64,000 bases of DNA. It comes from JAGNDO01 sp963704975. Lineage in GTDB: Bacteria; Chloroflexota; Anaerolineae; Caldilineales; Caldilineaceae. Location: assembly GCA_963704975.1 (NCBI GenBank), contig CAVPIK010000007.1:62001-126000 (forward strand). Direction: 5' to 3'. The notes beneath the pieces are model-generated. The model was given only the letters and a program-made list of their open reading frames with translations, was not told where the DNA came from and ran no database searches. The position numbers were made by a program, and so were the translations under genes. Below, in pieces: positions 43,674-54,200 of this stretch; position 1 is the first letter of the stretch; every line of letters starts with the position of its first letter.

Positions 43674-46600
43674 TCACCGATCCTGCACCAACAGGGGAAG
43701 GAAAATCCGCCCACGGGCGGGCAGGTTGCCCAAGGGCATCTGGATCTGCGACCCATCCGCCGCCAAGATGACCAGCACATAGGCCGGATTGTCCGCCGCG
43801 CCCAGTCGATCCATATACCTATACGCGCTGCCCAGAGGCTGACCGGCGTGCTGGGCGGGCAAAACGGCTGGCGTCAACCAGATGGACGCCCCAGCGCTCC
43901 CCCGACGCAACAGGCGGAAACCGGCCACATTGCTCTCGTCCTGGGTGCGCCAGAAGAGGCTGAACCGTCTCCCCGTCCACCTGCGCACCGGCATCCACCA
44001 CGGCCACGCCTGTGGGGTTGATGATCGTAACCTGGCCGGTCACAACGCTCTGCCCGGCCACCATCACGGGGGCCAGGGGACCATAGCCGCCATCCGCGTC
44101 GACGTGGGGGTTGGCCAGGGTGATGGTGTAGGGCGACACAGCGCCGGGCAGCACCCCCGTGTCCTGGATGGCCCGGAAGGTGAGGGTGATGGCCTGACGC
44201 TGGCTTGGCCCAAAGGCGTCCACCGCCGCGGCCGCCAGATCCGGCACGACCAGGGCATCCGCCCAGGCCAAGGAGCCGTCATCCGTCGGATCGTCCGGGG
44301 TCAAGGAGGCATCTTGGAAGGCGAGGAAGGCCGGGTCATACGCCACGGTGACGGGCAGGTTGTCCAGCCAGGTACGGCCATCATTGCTGATCTCCAGACC
44401 GATGCTGAACAGACCGCCAAAGCGCACGGGGGAGCCGCCGTAGATCAACTGACTGAGGGTGTACGCCGTCTCGGCAGTGAAGCCAAAGTCCACGGCCAAG
44501 GCGGGCTGGCCCGAACTCACCGAGACGGACGTGCCGTTCGTGTCAGGGTCGCCATCGGAATCCTGGCTTTCGTCGCCCACATATCGGGGGCTGGCTGCCC
44601 AGCCCTCCAGCACGCCGCCCGGCGCAAAAGCATCAGCCCCCACGGTGATGGTGTAGTTGCCCCCAGGTCGGGCGGAGAAAAGATATCCACCCTCGCTGTC
44701 TGTGGACGTGGTGGCCAGAGGGGTTCCATTGTCATCCAACAGATCCATCATGACCAGAGGAATCCCCGGCTCGCCAGGGTCCTGGCGACCGTCCCCGTTG
44801 ATATCCCACCACACCCGGCTGCCCAGATCCGACCCCAAGGCCGGGGCCAAAGAGGTAAAGACCGTGTTGCTGGCCGGGGCCTGAAGATGGCCGTCGCTGT
44901 CGTAGATAAAGGCCATGTTGCCAACCCCATCGGGCACACTCACCGAGCCGGACGGGGATTGCAGGGCCGCCTGGAAGGTGAGGGGCGGATGCACGATCAC
45001 GCTGTTGGAGAGGGCGACGGGCCACGGTTGACCGTCACCCGTGGCCCCGGCGGCAAAGCGCACCTGGCCGATCTGGTCCGTGGCCGCGGCCACCTGATAG
45101 ACCCAGGTCACGGTGATCCCCAGGCTGTCCACCGGCGGGCTGGCCGGGATGGGGCCACTGACATAGGCGATGCTCCACCCCGGCGCTGGGGGTGAAGGTC
45201 AAAGTCGGGGTGAGGGTGGCCACGGGCGCGGTGGCAGAGACAAAGTGGGTGACGGTGATCAGGCCACCGGTGCTGACCAGGGTTGGCCAGGCGTTGGCCG
45301 CGCTATGGCCCAAGCCATTGGTCGCCGATTGCGAGGCCAGGCTGCTGCCCAGTTGCCAGGTCACCACGCCGCCACTCTCCGTGCCCCCGGCGTTGGCGCT
45401 GTCCGGCACATAGACCATCCCCATGGGGATGCGGTCGCTGATCACCACGCCGGTGAGCAGTTCGCCGCCCAGGTAGGCGGTGGTCAGGGTATAGGTCACA
45501 CTGTTTCCGGCCTGGGTATCCAGGGGGCTGGCGTCCAACAGAAGCAGGGTGCCCGCCAGGGGGACGCTCTGTTGCAAGGTTTCGCTCCCCGCCGGGCTGG
45601 CCACGGTCACGCTCGACTCCAGACCATACAGCCCCGGACTCGGGCTTTCCACCACCACATTGAAGCTAACTCTATGGCTGTCCAAGGGCGGCACGGGCTG
45701 AACGGCCAGACCGCCGCTATCGTTGAGGGGGAAGGCATCCTCCGGGGCCAGGCTGTCCTTGACGGGCACGCCGTTGATCTGGGTGCTGCCCGGCACATAG
45801 GTGGTGCCAGGCGGCAACAGGGCGCTCACCGTCACATTGTCCAGCGGATCCGGGCTGTCGTTGGCCACGACGACCACATAACGAATGGTGTCCCCAGGGT
45901 CAACCAGCCCATTGCCGTTCAGATCCGAGACCAATTCCACGGCCAGATTGGTGACCGGGGCCGCAGCGGCCACGCTGGACACGGCGCTGACCGCCGCGCC
46001 GGCATCCGCCAGACCCATAGCCGTACAGGCTATCCCAGCCAGGATCGCCCAGATCTGTGGCCTGGGTTTGCAGAATGGTTTTGACCTGATCCCAGGTCAG
46101 GTTGGGGTCGCGGCTGAGCATGAGGGCGGCCACCCCGGCCACATGGGGGGCGGCCATGGAGGTGCCGCTGTTGAAGTCATAGGCACTGCCACCGGTCGGG
46201 GACCAAGCGGTGCTGTAGATCAATGCGCCTGGGGCCATGAGATCCACGTTGGCGCCTTTGTTGGAGAGGGCCCACCGTCCGCCCGTATAGCTGGTGGCCC
46301 CCGTGGCGATCACCGTGTCCCAAGCCGCCGGATAGAAAGAGAGTGCGCTGTTGCTGTTGCCCGCCGCGGCAATCACCACGGCGCCCTGGCTGTTGGCATA
46401 GTCGATGGCCGTGGCCAGGGCCGTGGAGGCCGTCGTGCTGCCCAGGCTCAGGTTGATCACCCTGGCCCCCTGGTCCACCGCCCAGGTCACCCCGGCGGCG
46501 ATATCGCTCATCCAGCCGGCGTTGGTGCTGTTCAACACCCGCACGGGCAGAATCTTGACCCGACCGGCCACCCCGGCAATGCCCAGGCCATTGTCGATCC

Positions 46601-48120
46601 CCGCGGCCAGGATGCCGGCGACGTGGGTGCCGTGGCCATTTTCGTCCGTGGGATCCGCGTCATTGTCCACAAAGTCATAGCCCGGCAGCAGCCGCCCGGC
46701 GAACTCTGGATGGCTCAGATCCACCCCGGTGTCCAGCACGGCCACGATCAGATCGGCATCGCCCTGGGTCAGATCCCAGGCAAGCCGGGGCGTTGATGGC
46801 CTGAGGCCCATAGACCACAGCCGGGTTGTTATAATCGGGATCGTTGGGCACAAAGGCGCCCAGGAGATAGACATCGTTCTTGACATAGCGGGTGCGGCTG
46901 TCTGCCCCAACGGCAGTCAAAAAGGCGTCGATCTGGCTCTTTGTCCCCACCACCGAGGTGTCGCAGGCCAGAAGGTTGCGGTCATCCACGGTCAGCCCGT
47001 GGTTTTGGATCAGCAGATCCAGCCAGGCGAAGTCGAGGCAGGGGGCATAGAGACCCACCGTGGCCCGCTCGGCCCCATAGTTGGTGGTGACGCCAAAGTC
47101 CACCCCATAGATGCGCTGGCCCGTGGTCCAGTTCACCGGGCGCGGGCTGTTGACACGGGTTGGCCCATAGTCTGCGGGCAAGGTGGCGGCATCCACGGCC
47201 AGACAGAAATCACCGGCCGCCGGGGGCACAAAGAAATAGCGGCCGTCCCCATCGGTCACCGTGGAGGCGGCGGGCAGGGGGCCGACGGCGTCACAGCGCC
47301 CGGCGTAGAGGGAGATCTTCACCCCGGCCAGCCCGGCCTCGCCATTGTCCTGCACATTGTTGCGGTTCTTGTCGTCCCACACCCGATCCCCCACCCCAGC
47401 CGGACCGGCCCGATAGGTGATGACGAGTTGTGGCCAAAGCGTGGGCAGGCCATGCTCTCGAGTGCTAAAAAGATGGATGCCATTGCCGCCGCTGGCCGTG
47501 AGCAAGATGCCCAGATTGGGGGTGGTTTGCCCCATCCACCGGGCGGCCGCGGTGGCAAGTTCCCAGGAATAGGTACCCAAGCCGGCCACAGCCACGGTGT
47601 CCAGGGGAGTGGGGTTGAAGTCGCCCCCTGGGGCTGTCCATGCGGTCGTGGTGGTGGATTGGGTCCAATTGCTCTGGCTGGTCGCCCCCGTACACCCGCC
47701 GGATCCTTCGACCCAGGGGCTTGTCACCTCATGAGCCATCACCGACTGGGAAACCAGATCCCCGCCCACTTTGGCCAAGCGCAACTGGGCAGAGAGGAGC
47801 TGCGCGCCTTCGGGCAGGCCAGAAAGGTCAAAACGCAAGAGGGCGCGCCAGTTTCCGGCAGGGGTTGTGGCGGATCCGACCGTGATGCTGTCACAGCCGC
47901 CGTAGTTTTTGCCAGGCAGGCTGCTGTTGATCCAGGTGTCCTGGATGGCGGTGACGGTCAGCGTTTGGGATGCGGGCGTATGGGGTTCGGGGATGATTGA
48001 GCGATTGAGCAGGGAGGGGCCTGCCTGGGCCATGTCGGTCCGGCCAAAGGTGAGGGAAACAGTTAGAAGAAGGGAAAGCAGGAGTAAAAATATAGAGAGA
48101 TGGGCTCTTATGATTTTCAT
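43674..48120 (-). CDS. Gene F: compact secreted S8 peptidase of the same family
   Basis: About 1,480 residues, the shortest peptidase gene. ATG 48120 has AGGAAG 5 nt upstream; cleavage near AQA|GP. Order: one DNRLRE (47950-47420); one SdrD_B (47405-47080); propeptide-like RATVGLYAPCLDFAW; S8 domain (about 46860-46000) with AVLDTGVD, GHGTHVAG, IAAAGNSNS and SGTSMAAPHVAG; DUF11 pair to ANAGGTESGGVVTWQLGS (about 45330); no cassette, directly linker TLVSTGGLITVTHFV and HPPLTFQAAL; one SdrD_B (44830-44480); DUF11 (44470-44010); terminal module FWRTQDESNVAGFRLLRR ending IFLPLLVQDR. Frame changes near 46785, 46010, 45165 and 43965. It gives the cassette-free version of the scaffold. Confidence 0.88.
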
Positions 48121-48188
48121 TTGCGCTTCCTATGGTGAAAGGAACTCGAACCACACAGTTCGTTTATCAGGTACAGTGATGATCCATT

Positions 48189-48243
48189 GGCGGCGTTCGC
48201 GTCCTTGGATGCGAACGGGGCGGCATCTGAGGATGCCGACTCC
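48189..48243 (-). repeat. Paired-hairpin element upstream of gene F
   Basis: Minus strand: GGAGTC, hairpin GGCATC-CTCA-GATGCC, then GTTCGCATC-CAAG-GACGCGAAC. The second hairpin word GTTCGCA links it to the MITE-like element. Confidence 0.65.
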
Positions 48244-48291
48244 ACTCAACTCAAATGGGTGTGTTCAAAACGTGTTGGAGGTGCTGGCCGC

Positions 48292-48316
48292 CGCCCTGGG
48301 CTTTCAGCCCAGGGCG
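48292..48316. repeat. Perfect hairpin CGCCCTGGGCT-TTC
   Basis: 11-bp arms CGCCCTGGGCT / AGCCCAGGGCG with loop TTC, between two GGGTGTGTTCA ends (48257 and 48332). Possibly an insertion into, or a deletion derivative of, a second MITE-like copy. Confidence 0.5.
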
Positions 48317-48331
48317 AACGCCAATCCATTT

Positions 48332-48433
48332 GGGTGTGTTCACTTTGAGTTAGACCGAGGAGTCTGCGCCCCCTGGCGCAGACCCGTTCGCACCAAGGGG
48401 TGCGAACTCCTCCAATTAATTTTGAACACACCC
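48332..48433. mobile_element. MITE-like 102-bp repeat, copy 3
   Basis: Ends GGGTGTGTTCA / TTGAACACACCC. Inside, GGAGT...ACTCC encloses TCTGCGCC-CCCT-GGCGCAGA and GTTCGCACC-AAGG-GGTGCGAAC. This is the best-preserved core and shows the same layout as the paired-hairpin elements. Confidence 0.65.
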
Positions 48434-48454
48434 AACTCAAATTAGTGGCTCTTT

Positions 48455-48523
48455 GGGATCTACAGTTTGCCGTGCTCTAGCCCGGTCCGTGACCGGGCTA
48501 GAGCACGGCAAACTGCGGATCCC
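48455..48523 (-). terminator. Long hairpin behind gene G
   Basis: 32-nt arms 48455-48486 and 48492-48523 with two mismatches, loop CCGTG, starting 19 nt after the gene G stop. No T-tract. The core GCTCTAGCCCGGTCCGTGA is the same as the outer arm of the fold-back at 17693-18019, so it may be a repeat recruited as terminator. Confidence 0.55.
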
Positions 48524-48542
48524 AATCCAATCTACTCTGAGT

Positions 48543-50987
48543 TTAGTTTGTGATGAGGGGTAAAAAGAGTATGGCTTCGGCAACCACTCGGTCAACGATC
48601 CGCTGGCTGATGGTGCCGCCGGCATCCACGACTTCCAGCACATACCCCTGCCCTGGCGTGGATGGGATCGTATCTTCCCATTCATAGAGCGCGCCGCCGG
48701 GTTGGCCGGCATTGCGGGCGGGAATCATCGTTGTGTTGAGTTTAACAGAGGAACCATCCATCTCTGTTCGCACCAAGTTGAAGCCGACAAGGGTCGCTTC
48801 GGTCCCAGTGCGCCAGGTGATCAACATGCCGTCAGTTGTCGAAGTAAGGCGGCTCTCCGCCACAGTGGTCGCCGTGGGGTAGATGATGCTCGTCCCTGCC
48901 TGGGCCGCCCGATCCGCCAGGGGGGTGGTATTTTCGTCCAGGCCGCCGGGGCCGTCCGGGTCCATGCGCACCTGGCGGGTCAGTGCCGTGTTCAGGGTTT
49001 GGAAATTGGCCAGTCCCCCCGTATCCGCCAATGCAGTGAAGGTGACAACCAGGGAAAGGCTGCTGTTGGCCTGACCGGCAGGGGCCAGATCCCCCACCTG
49101 GGCGGTGAGATCGCGCCAATCCAGCCGGCCATCGTTCAGGCTGTCATCAGCGGCCACCGTGGTCCGGGCCAGGCGCAGATAAGCCGTGTCATAGACAACT
49201 TGCAGGGGCAGGGTGGTGAGCCAGGTGGATCCTGTGTTGGTGATGCGAACGGTAAAGTGTACCTCTTCGCCCACCCGCACCGCACCGACCGGGCTGACCT
49301 GTTGGGTAATCGAATAGGTGGAAGAGGCGGCGCGATAGCCAAAATCTGCCCCCCGATCCTCGAACCCGGCAAAGCCCAGGGTCGGCGTATAGGGATGGGC
49401 ACGATTCCCTTCTTGTCCGTTGGGGAAACCAGTGGGGATGGGGGCGACAAGGGTGGTCTCGGTGTCAACCAGTTGGCGGAAACGATCGCTGACCGTGACC
49501 TGAAAGTCGCCCAAGCCCAGACCAGAAAAGAGGTAACGTCCCTCCGCATCGGTCGTGACAGTGGCCAGGAAGAGGCCGCTCTGATGCAGGTCAACGGTCA
49601 CCCGGGCCGCGGGCAGATCCCCGGTGCCCAGATCATAGATGCCGTCGGCCACCTGATCAAACCAGATCAGATCACCGATGGTGCCCGGCCCCGGTTGAGG
49701 CGTTTGGCCTGCGACCTCGTAGGCCCGATAGCCAAAGTCGGCCCGGGTATTCACGTCACCAGGAGCCACTGTGGCGACAAAGGGTTGGGCCTGGTTTTGG
49801 CCATCCGCCCCGGGATTGGGTCCCAGAGTGCTGACCGCAAAGTTGCGCAGCCGCCCCAAGTCATCGGTCACTTTGACCAGATAGGTCCCCGGCGTCAAAC
49901 TGGAGAAGCCGACTGTGCCATCGGCGCTGCTGAGCAAGACCAGAGCAGGGGCGGCCGCGTTCCACTGGCCGCTATTGTCGGATGGGTCGGGCAAGGCCAC
50001 GCGCACGCTGACATCGGGAATGCCCGTCTCCCCGACATCGATCATGCCGTTGGTGACCAGATCCCCGGCCCCATTGTCCACGGCCAGATCTTGCCAGACG
50101 GTGCCGCCCAGGGTCGCCGTGGCGATTGTGCGGTCCCCGGCAAAACCAAAATCTGCGCTCAGCGCCTGCTCCCCAGGCAGAAGATAGCGGGAGAGCTTGG
50201 TGGAGGTGGTGGGCAAAAGTGCCACGGGTGAGGTGGTGGGGCCAATGGTGTAGCCGCCGATGGGCACCCGCAGCCGGTATCGGCCTTGGCCATCGGTGAG
50301 GGTACAGAAAGCGGCCGTGCCATCCAAAGGGGTGGCGCAGATCTTCACCCCGGCGATCACAGGCTCGTCTGGATCGTCCGTGCCGTTGCGGTTGGCATCC
50401 AGCCAGACCAGATCGCCCAGCACGGCCTCGCCGACGTTCGTGGCCGTCACATAGCCGAAGTTGATCCCATCCACAGTCATCACCCCATTCTGCGCCACAA
50501 GGATCAGGGGGGTGGGGTCACTCTGACCGCTGGTCAGATAATTTTGATCACCCAGGGCGTTGTTCATATCCCGCACGTCTACAAAATAGCCGCCGACGGT
50601 CGGCAGAGCGAAATCATAGCGTCCGGCCCAATCTGTGGTGCTTATCGTCACAAAGGTGTCGCTGCCCAGGGCCGGGGCTGGCTCGAAACGGCCATCCCCG
50701 TCATCCAGCCACAGATCCAGGGTCACCCCGCCTAGCCCCGGCTCGTCGCTGCCCCGGACGCCATCCCCGTCCGCGTCGTACCAGAGCCAGCCGCCCAGAC
50801 TGGCAGCTTGGGGCTGATCCGCATTCACTGCGGCTTGGGGCGTCAGGCCAGCCGCGCTATCGGGCAGCACAGATGGCAGGAATGGCGACAAGAAAAATAG
50901 CGCCAGCCCCAACAGGGTTGCCGATCCAAACATGATAAAATTGACCACACGCTGGGCCGGACGGCGAAAAAACAAAAGGTGAAGCAT
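48543..50987 (-). CDS. Gene G: intact 814-residue SdrD_B/DUF11 surface protein
   Basis: The only uninterrupted gene. ATG 50987 with GAGG 7 nt upstream. Residues 14-46 are hydrophobic after RRPAQR: signal peptide or membrane anchor. Four SdrD_B domains at about 63-181, 188-282, 291-421 and 436-551 with Ca-type loops (DADGDGVRGSDE, DANRNGTDD). DUF11 about 560-690 (TVRITNTGSTWLTTLPLQV). Terminal module 702-814 with TWRTGTEATLVGFNLVR ending LFLPLITN. The four domains match, subtype by subtype and in order, the second to fifth of the six SdrD_B domains at the C-terminal end of genes C, D and E (LDDGDGRFEPAPALGSDTFV, then VCATP-type, then GGTVWQDL, then GDLIWFD). No peptidase, DNRLRE or cassette. 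Probably a structural partner or ancestral stalk. Confidence 0.92.
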   Translation of the reverse strand: MLHLLFFRRPAQRVVNFIMFGSATLLGLALFFLSPFLPSVLPDSAAGLTPQAAVNADQPQAASLGGWLWYDADGDGVRGSDEPGLGGVTLDLWLDDGDGRFEPAPALGSDTFVTISTTDWAGRYDFALPTVGGYFVDVRDMNNALGDQNYLTSGQSDPTPLILVAQNGVMTVDGINFGYVTATNVGEAVLGDLVWLDANRNGTDDPDEPVIAGVKICATPLDGTAAFCTLTDGQGRYRLRVPIGGYTIGPTTSPVALLPTTSTKLSRYLLPGEQALSADFGFAGDRTIATATLGGTVWQDLAVDNGAGDLVTNGMIDVGETGIPDVSVRVALPDPSDNSGQWNAAAPALVLLSSADGTVGFSSLTPGTYLVKVTDDLGRLRNFAVSTLGPNPGADGQNQAQPFVATVAPGDVNTRADFGYRAYEVAGQTPQPGPGTIGDLIWFDQVADGIYDLGTGDLPAARVTVDLHQSGLFLATVTTDAEGRYLFSGLGLGDFQVTVSDRFRQLVDTETTLVAPIPTGFPNGQEGNRAHPYTPTLGFAGFEDRGADFGYRAASSTYSITQQVSPVGAVRVGEEVHFTVRITNTGSTWLTTLPLQVVYDTAYLRLARTTVAADDSLNDGRLDWRDLTAQVGDLAPAGQANSSLSLVVTFTALADTGGLANFQTLNTALTRQVRMDPDGPGGLDENTTPLADRAAQAGTSIIYPTATTVAESRLTSTTDGMLITWRTGTEATLVGFNLVRTEMDGSSVKLNTTMIPARNAGQPGGALYEWEDTIPSTPGQGYVLEVVDAGGTISQRIVDRVVAEAILFLPLITN

Positions 50988-51072
50988 GAACGATCCTCTA
51001 TGCCAAAGGGGATGATTTAGGCTCTCGACAGTTCTTCACCTTCCACTTCTCGTAAAGTAGTCGGTGCTTTGA

Positions 51073-51113
51073 AACAATGTCGCCCCAGGAGCAGCTCCCA
51101 GGGCGACATTGTT
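51073..51113. other. 13-bp perfect hairpin between G and H
   Basis: AACAATGTCGCCC (51073-51085) pairs with GGGCGACATTGTT (51101-51113). It lies about 85 nt upstream of gene G and 125 nt behind gene H; it could end gene H or lie in the gene G leader. Confidence 0.5.
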
Positions 51114-51162
51114 GCTCATGTAGTTGCGACGATGTGGCGATGTACTGACAGAGCATCCTGCA

Positions 51163-51221
51163 TATCGGGATTCATGCTCCAACTGGGTCGTGGACCTAGT
51201 TGGAACATGAATCCCCGATAT
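51163..51221 (-). terminator. Long imperfect hairpin behind gene H
   Basis: Arms of about 28 nt (ATATCGGGATTCATGCTCC... against ...GGAACATGAATCCCCGATAT), three small differences, starting 17 nt after the gene H stop. No T-tract, so termination is inferred from position only. Confidence 0.45.
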
Positions 51222-51238
51222 TTGTGCCTGGGTTATCT

Positions 51239-54200
51239 AACGCATGACCAACGGCAGGAAGATGACGCTGCCGGGCCGTACGCTACCCAATTCTAACCGT
51301 TCCAGCGCACCAGACAGACGGATGATCTCCAAGCTGTAGGTGTAACTCATGCCCTCTTCCGCCGTGGCATCCATCCAGCTGATAGGCGGCACCCTCGGCC
51401 TGGCCAGCGTTCTTGGCCGGGATAGAGAGCGGGTTGAGCGTGGTGATCACGCCGTTGCTGTCCGTGCGCAGCAGGTTGAAGCCCGCCACGTCCGACTCTG
51501 AGACCGTCTGCCACATCACTTCCACTTCCGCACCCACCCAGGCCGCTTGGCTGCTCGCCAGCGTGGCCGCGGTCGGGTTGCGGATGATCACCACGTCCTG
51601 GGCCGATTGCGGCGGCAGGGGTGTGGGGCTGGAGGGCGACGGGCCATTGCCATCCGGGTCGGTAATGATGCCGGTGGCTGTGGCGACGTTGATGGTCTCC
51701 TCGTCGACCAGATCCCGGGTGTCCTTCACGCCGATGAAGTTGACGATCACCTCGACGCTCTCACCGGGGGCCAGGGGACCTCTGCTGCTGAGCAGGTCGG
51801 TCCAGTTGATGACCCCATCGTCCGTGTTGTCCACCGAGGCAGGCGCCGCCGACTGGTAACGCAGATATTCCTTGTCGTAGGTATCCGCCAGGGGCAAGGT
51901 CATGAAGTAGGTTCCGCCCGTATTGGTGATACGGATGGAGAACTGAATCGCCTCATTGAGCCGCGCCTCGAACGGACTGAGCCGCACCTTGCTGATGGTG
52001 AAGCGGGCGCTCGGCAGTAGATAGCCGAAGTCCGCAGTCAGGTTGGTGTCCCCGGTTCCGGCGGCGTTGAAGTTCTGGATACAGTAGGGGTTAGCCTGGC
52101 TGTTCTCATTGCTCCCCGGCGTCGGGCCGGTGGTCTTGGTTGCACCCGCCAGCACAGAGTTGGGATCCGTCACTTCCACCAGATAGTTGCCCGGTCGCAA
52201 TCCGTTCGGGTACTCGAACAGATAGTTGGTGTTGCCGATGGCCAGGCTGTTATCCGTGGTGCGGCTGCCCACGAAGACATCCGTGGCCGAGTTGAGGGTG
52301 CAGTTGCTGTCAGCGTCGAACCACAACTTCACCACCACGCTGCCGATGGCCACCTCGCCCGCGTCGAAGAGACCGTTGTTGTTGGCATCCGACCAGACCA
52401 TGTTGCCGATCTGGGCAGCGTTCTGACCGGTACCGGGTTCGTCCTTGTAGCCGAAGTCGGCGGTCAGATCCAGTTCGCCCTCGGCCAAGCCGACCGTGTA
52501 GGGCTGCTAACTGGTTGTTGTTGTCACCGCCCGGGACCGGTCCCAGGGTGGTGACATCCAGACCGGTCAGGACGCCTTCGTTGTCGCTGACGGCCACGGT
52601 GTACGTGCCGCTGGGCAGATGCACGAAGCTGTAGTCGCCGCTGGCCCCGCTGGTGGTGGTCGCCAACTTGACGCCCCCCTCATACAGGTCCACGGTGACA
52701 CCGGCCTGGCCTCGGTCCTTGGTCAGCACATCGAAGAGACCGTCCAGATCCGTCTCCAACCAGATCTGGTTGCCGATCACGCCGACCTTGGGCTGGTTGG
52801 GCTGGCGATAGTAGCCGAAGTCCGCGGTCAGGTTGTTCTGGGCCACGCCCAGGGCGATGGCGTAGGGGTCCGCCTTGTTGGTGTTGTTGGCCGTCTGGTT
52901 GGCACCCAGCACCGACTTCTCGAAGTCGAAGAGTACGGCGTTGGTGTCGCTGACATGCACCAGATAGTTGCCCGCCACCACAGCCGGGAAGAGATAGTTG
53001 CCTGTGTTGGCATCAACCGCTGTCTTGGTGGTGGCCGTGGCGATGATGGGCTCGCCCGCATTCCAGATCTTGTTGCCGTTGGTATCCCGGATCAGGTCCA
53101 CGCTGACGCCGCCCAGGGCCACATCGCCGCTGTTGTAGGTGCCGTCGCGGTTCTTGTCCCAGAAGACCAGGTTGCCGATGGTGCCGAAGACGTCGGTCGC
53201 CGGTGTAGCCGAAGTCCGCATCCAGCCGCTGCTCACCGGCCAACAGGATGTTCGGCCCCCAGATCGGGTCGGTGGTCACGGTCAGACCTGCGGGCGGGTT
53301 GAGCGGCGCCACGGTGTAGGTGCCCTGGGGCACTTCCAGCCGATAGGTGCCGGTCTCGTCCGTGACCGCATCGTAGGTGTTGCCATTGCTGTCCGTGGCC
53401 CGCACGGTGATGCCGGGGATACCCGGCTCCTCGGGCTGCTGCACGCCGTCACCGTTGGCATCGTACCAGACCGTGTCACCGATCAGGGCCTTGCCTTGGG
53501 TGGTCGGCTGCACATAGCCGAAGTCCGCATCCTTGTAGACCGTACCGCCCACCAAGGTGATGGCCGGGGTCGGGTCTGTGGCGCTCTGGTTGCCCAAGGT
53601 GTGAACCAAGGTGCCCAGGTTGCCGTTGGGGTTGCTGGCCGCGGTCACGTCCACGATGTACTTGCCCGGAATCAGATCCCGGAAGAGATAGCCGCCGTCC
53701 GCGTCGGTCACGGTGCTCTGGATCTTCTCGTCCGTGCCGATGTTGAGGACGCCATTGTTGTTGGTGTCCCGGTACAGGTCCACGGCCACGTTGGGAATGC
53801 CCGGCTCGCCCACATCCTGGATGCCGTCCTTGTTGGTGTCGTAGTAGACGAAGTCACCGATGGCGGCGGGCAGGATGTAGCCGAAGTCGCCGGTCAGGTT
53901 CACCCCGTCCGTGGGCAGAGCCGTGGCGTAGGGCTGAAGTTGGTTGTTGTTGTCACTGCCCTGGTTCGGTCCCAGTTTGGTGACGATGTAGCTGGCCAAC
54001 ACGTTCAGGTCATCCGTGACCTGGGTGGTGTAGTTGCCCGCAGGCAGACCCACGAAGCTGTAGTCGCCGCTGGGGCCGGTGGTGGTGGTGCGATAGAGCA
54101 CACCGTCCTTGAGCAGTTCCACGGTGACGCCGGCCTGGCCCACATCCTCGCTGTTGATGGCGGTGTCGTTGAAGAGGCCATCGCCGTCGCTCTCGGTCCA

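Noticed and set aside
43411..43780. Possible small genes behind gene F
   Set aside because: Their sequence is a translated REP-like palindrome plus the gene F tail and a peptidase relic; no RBS.
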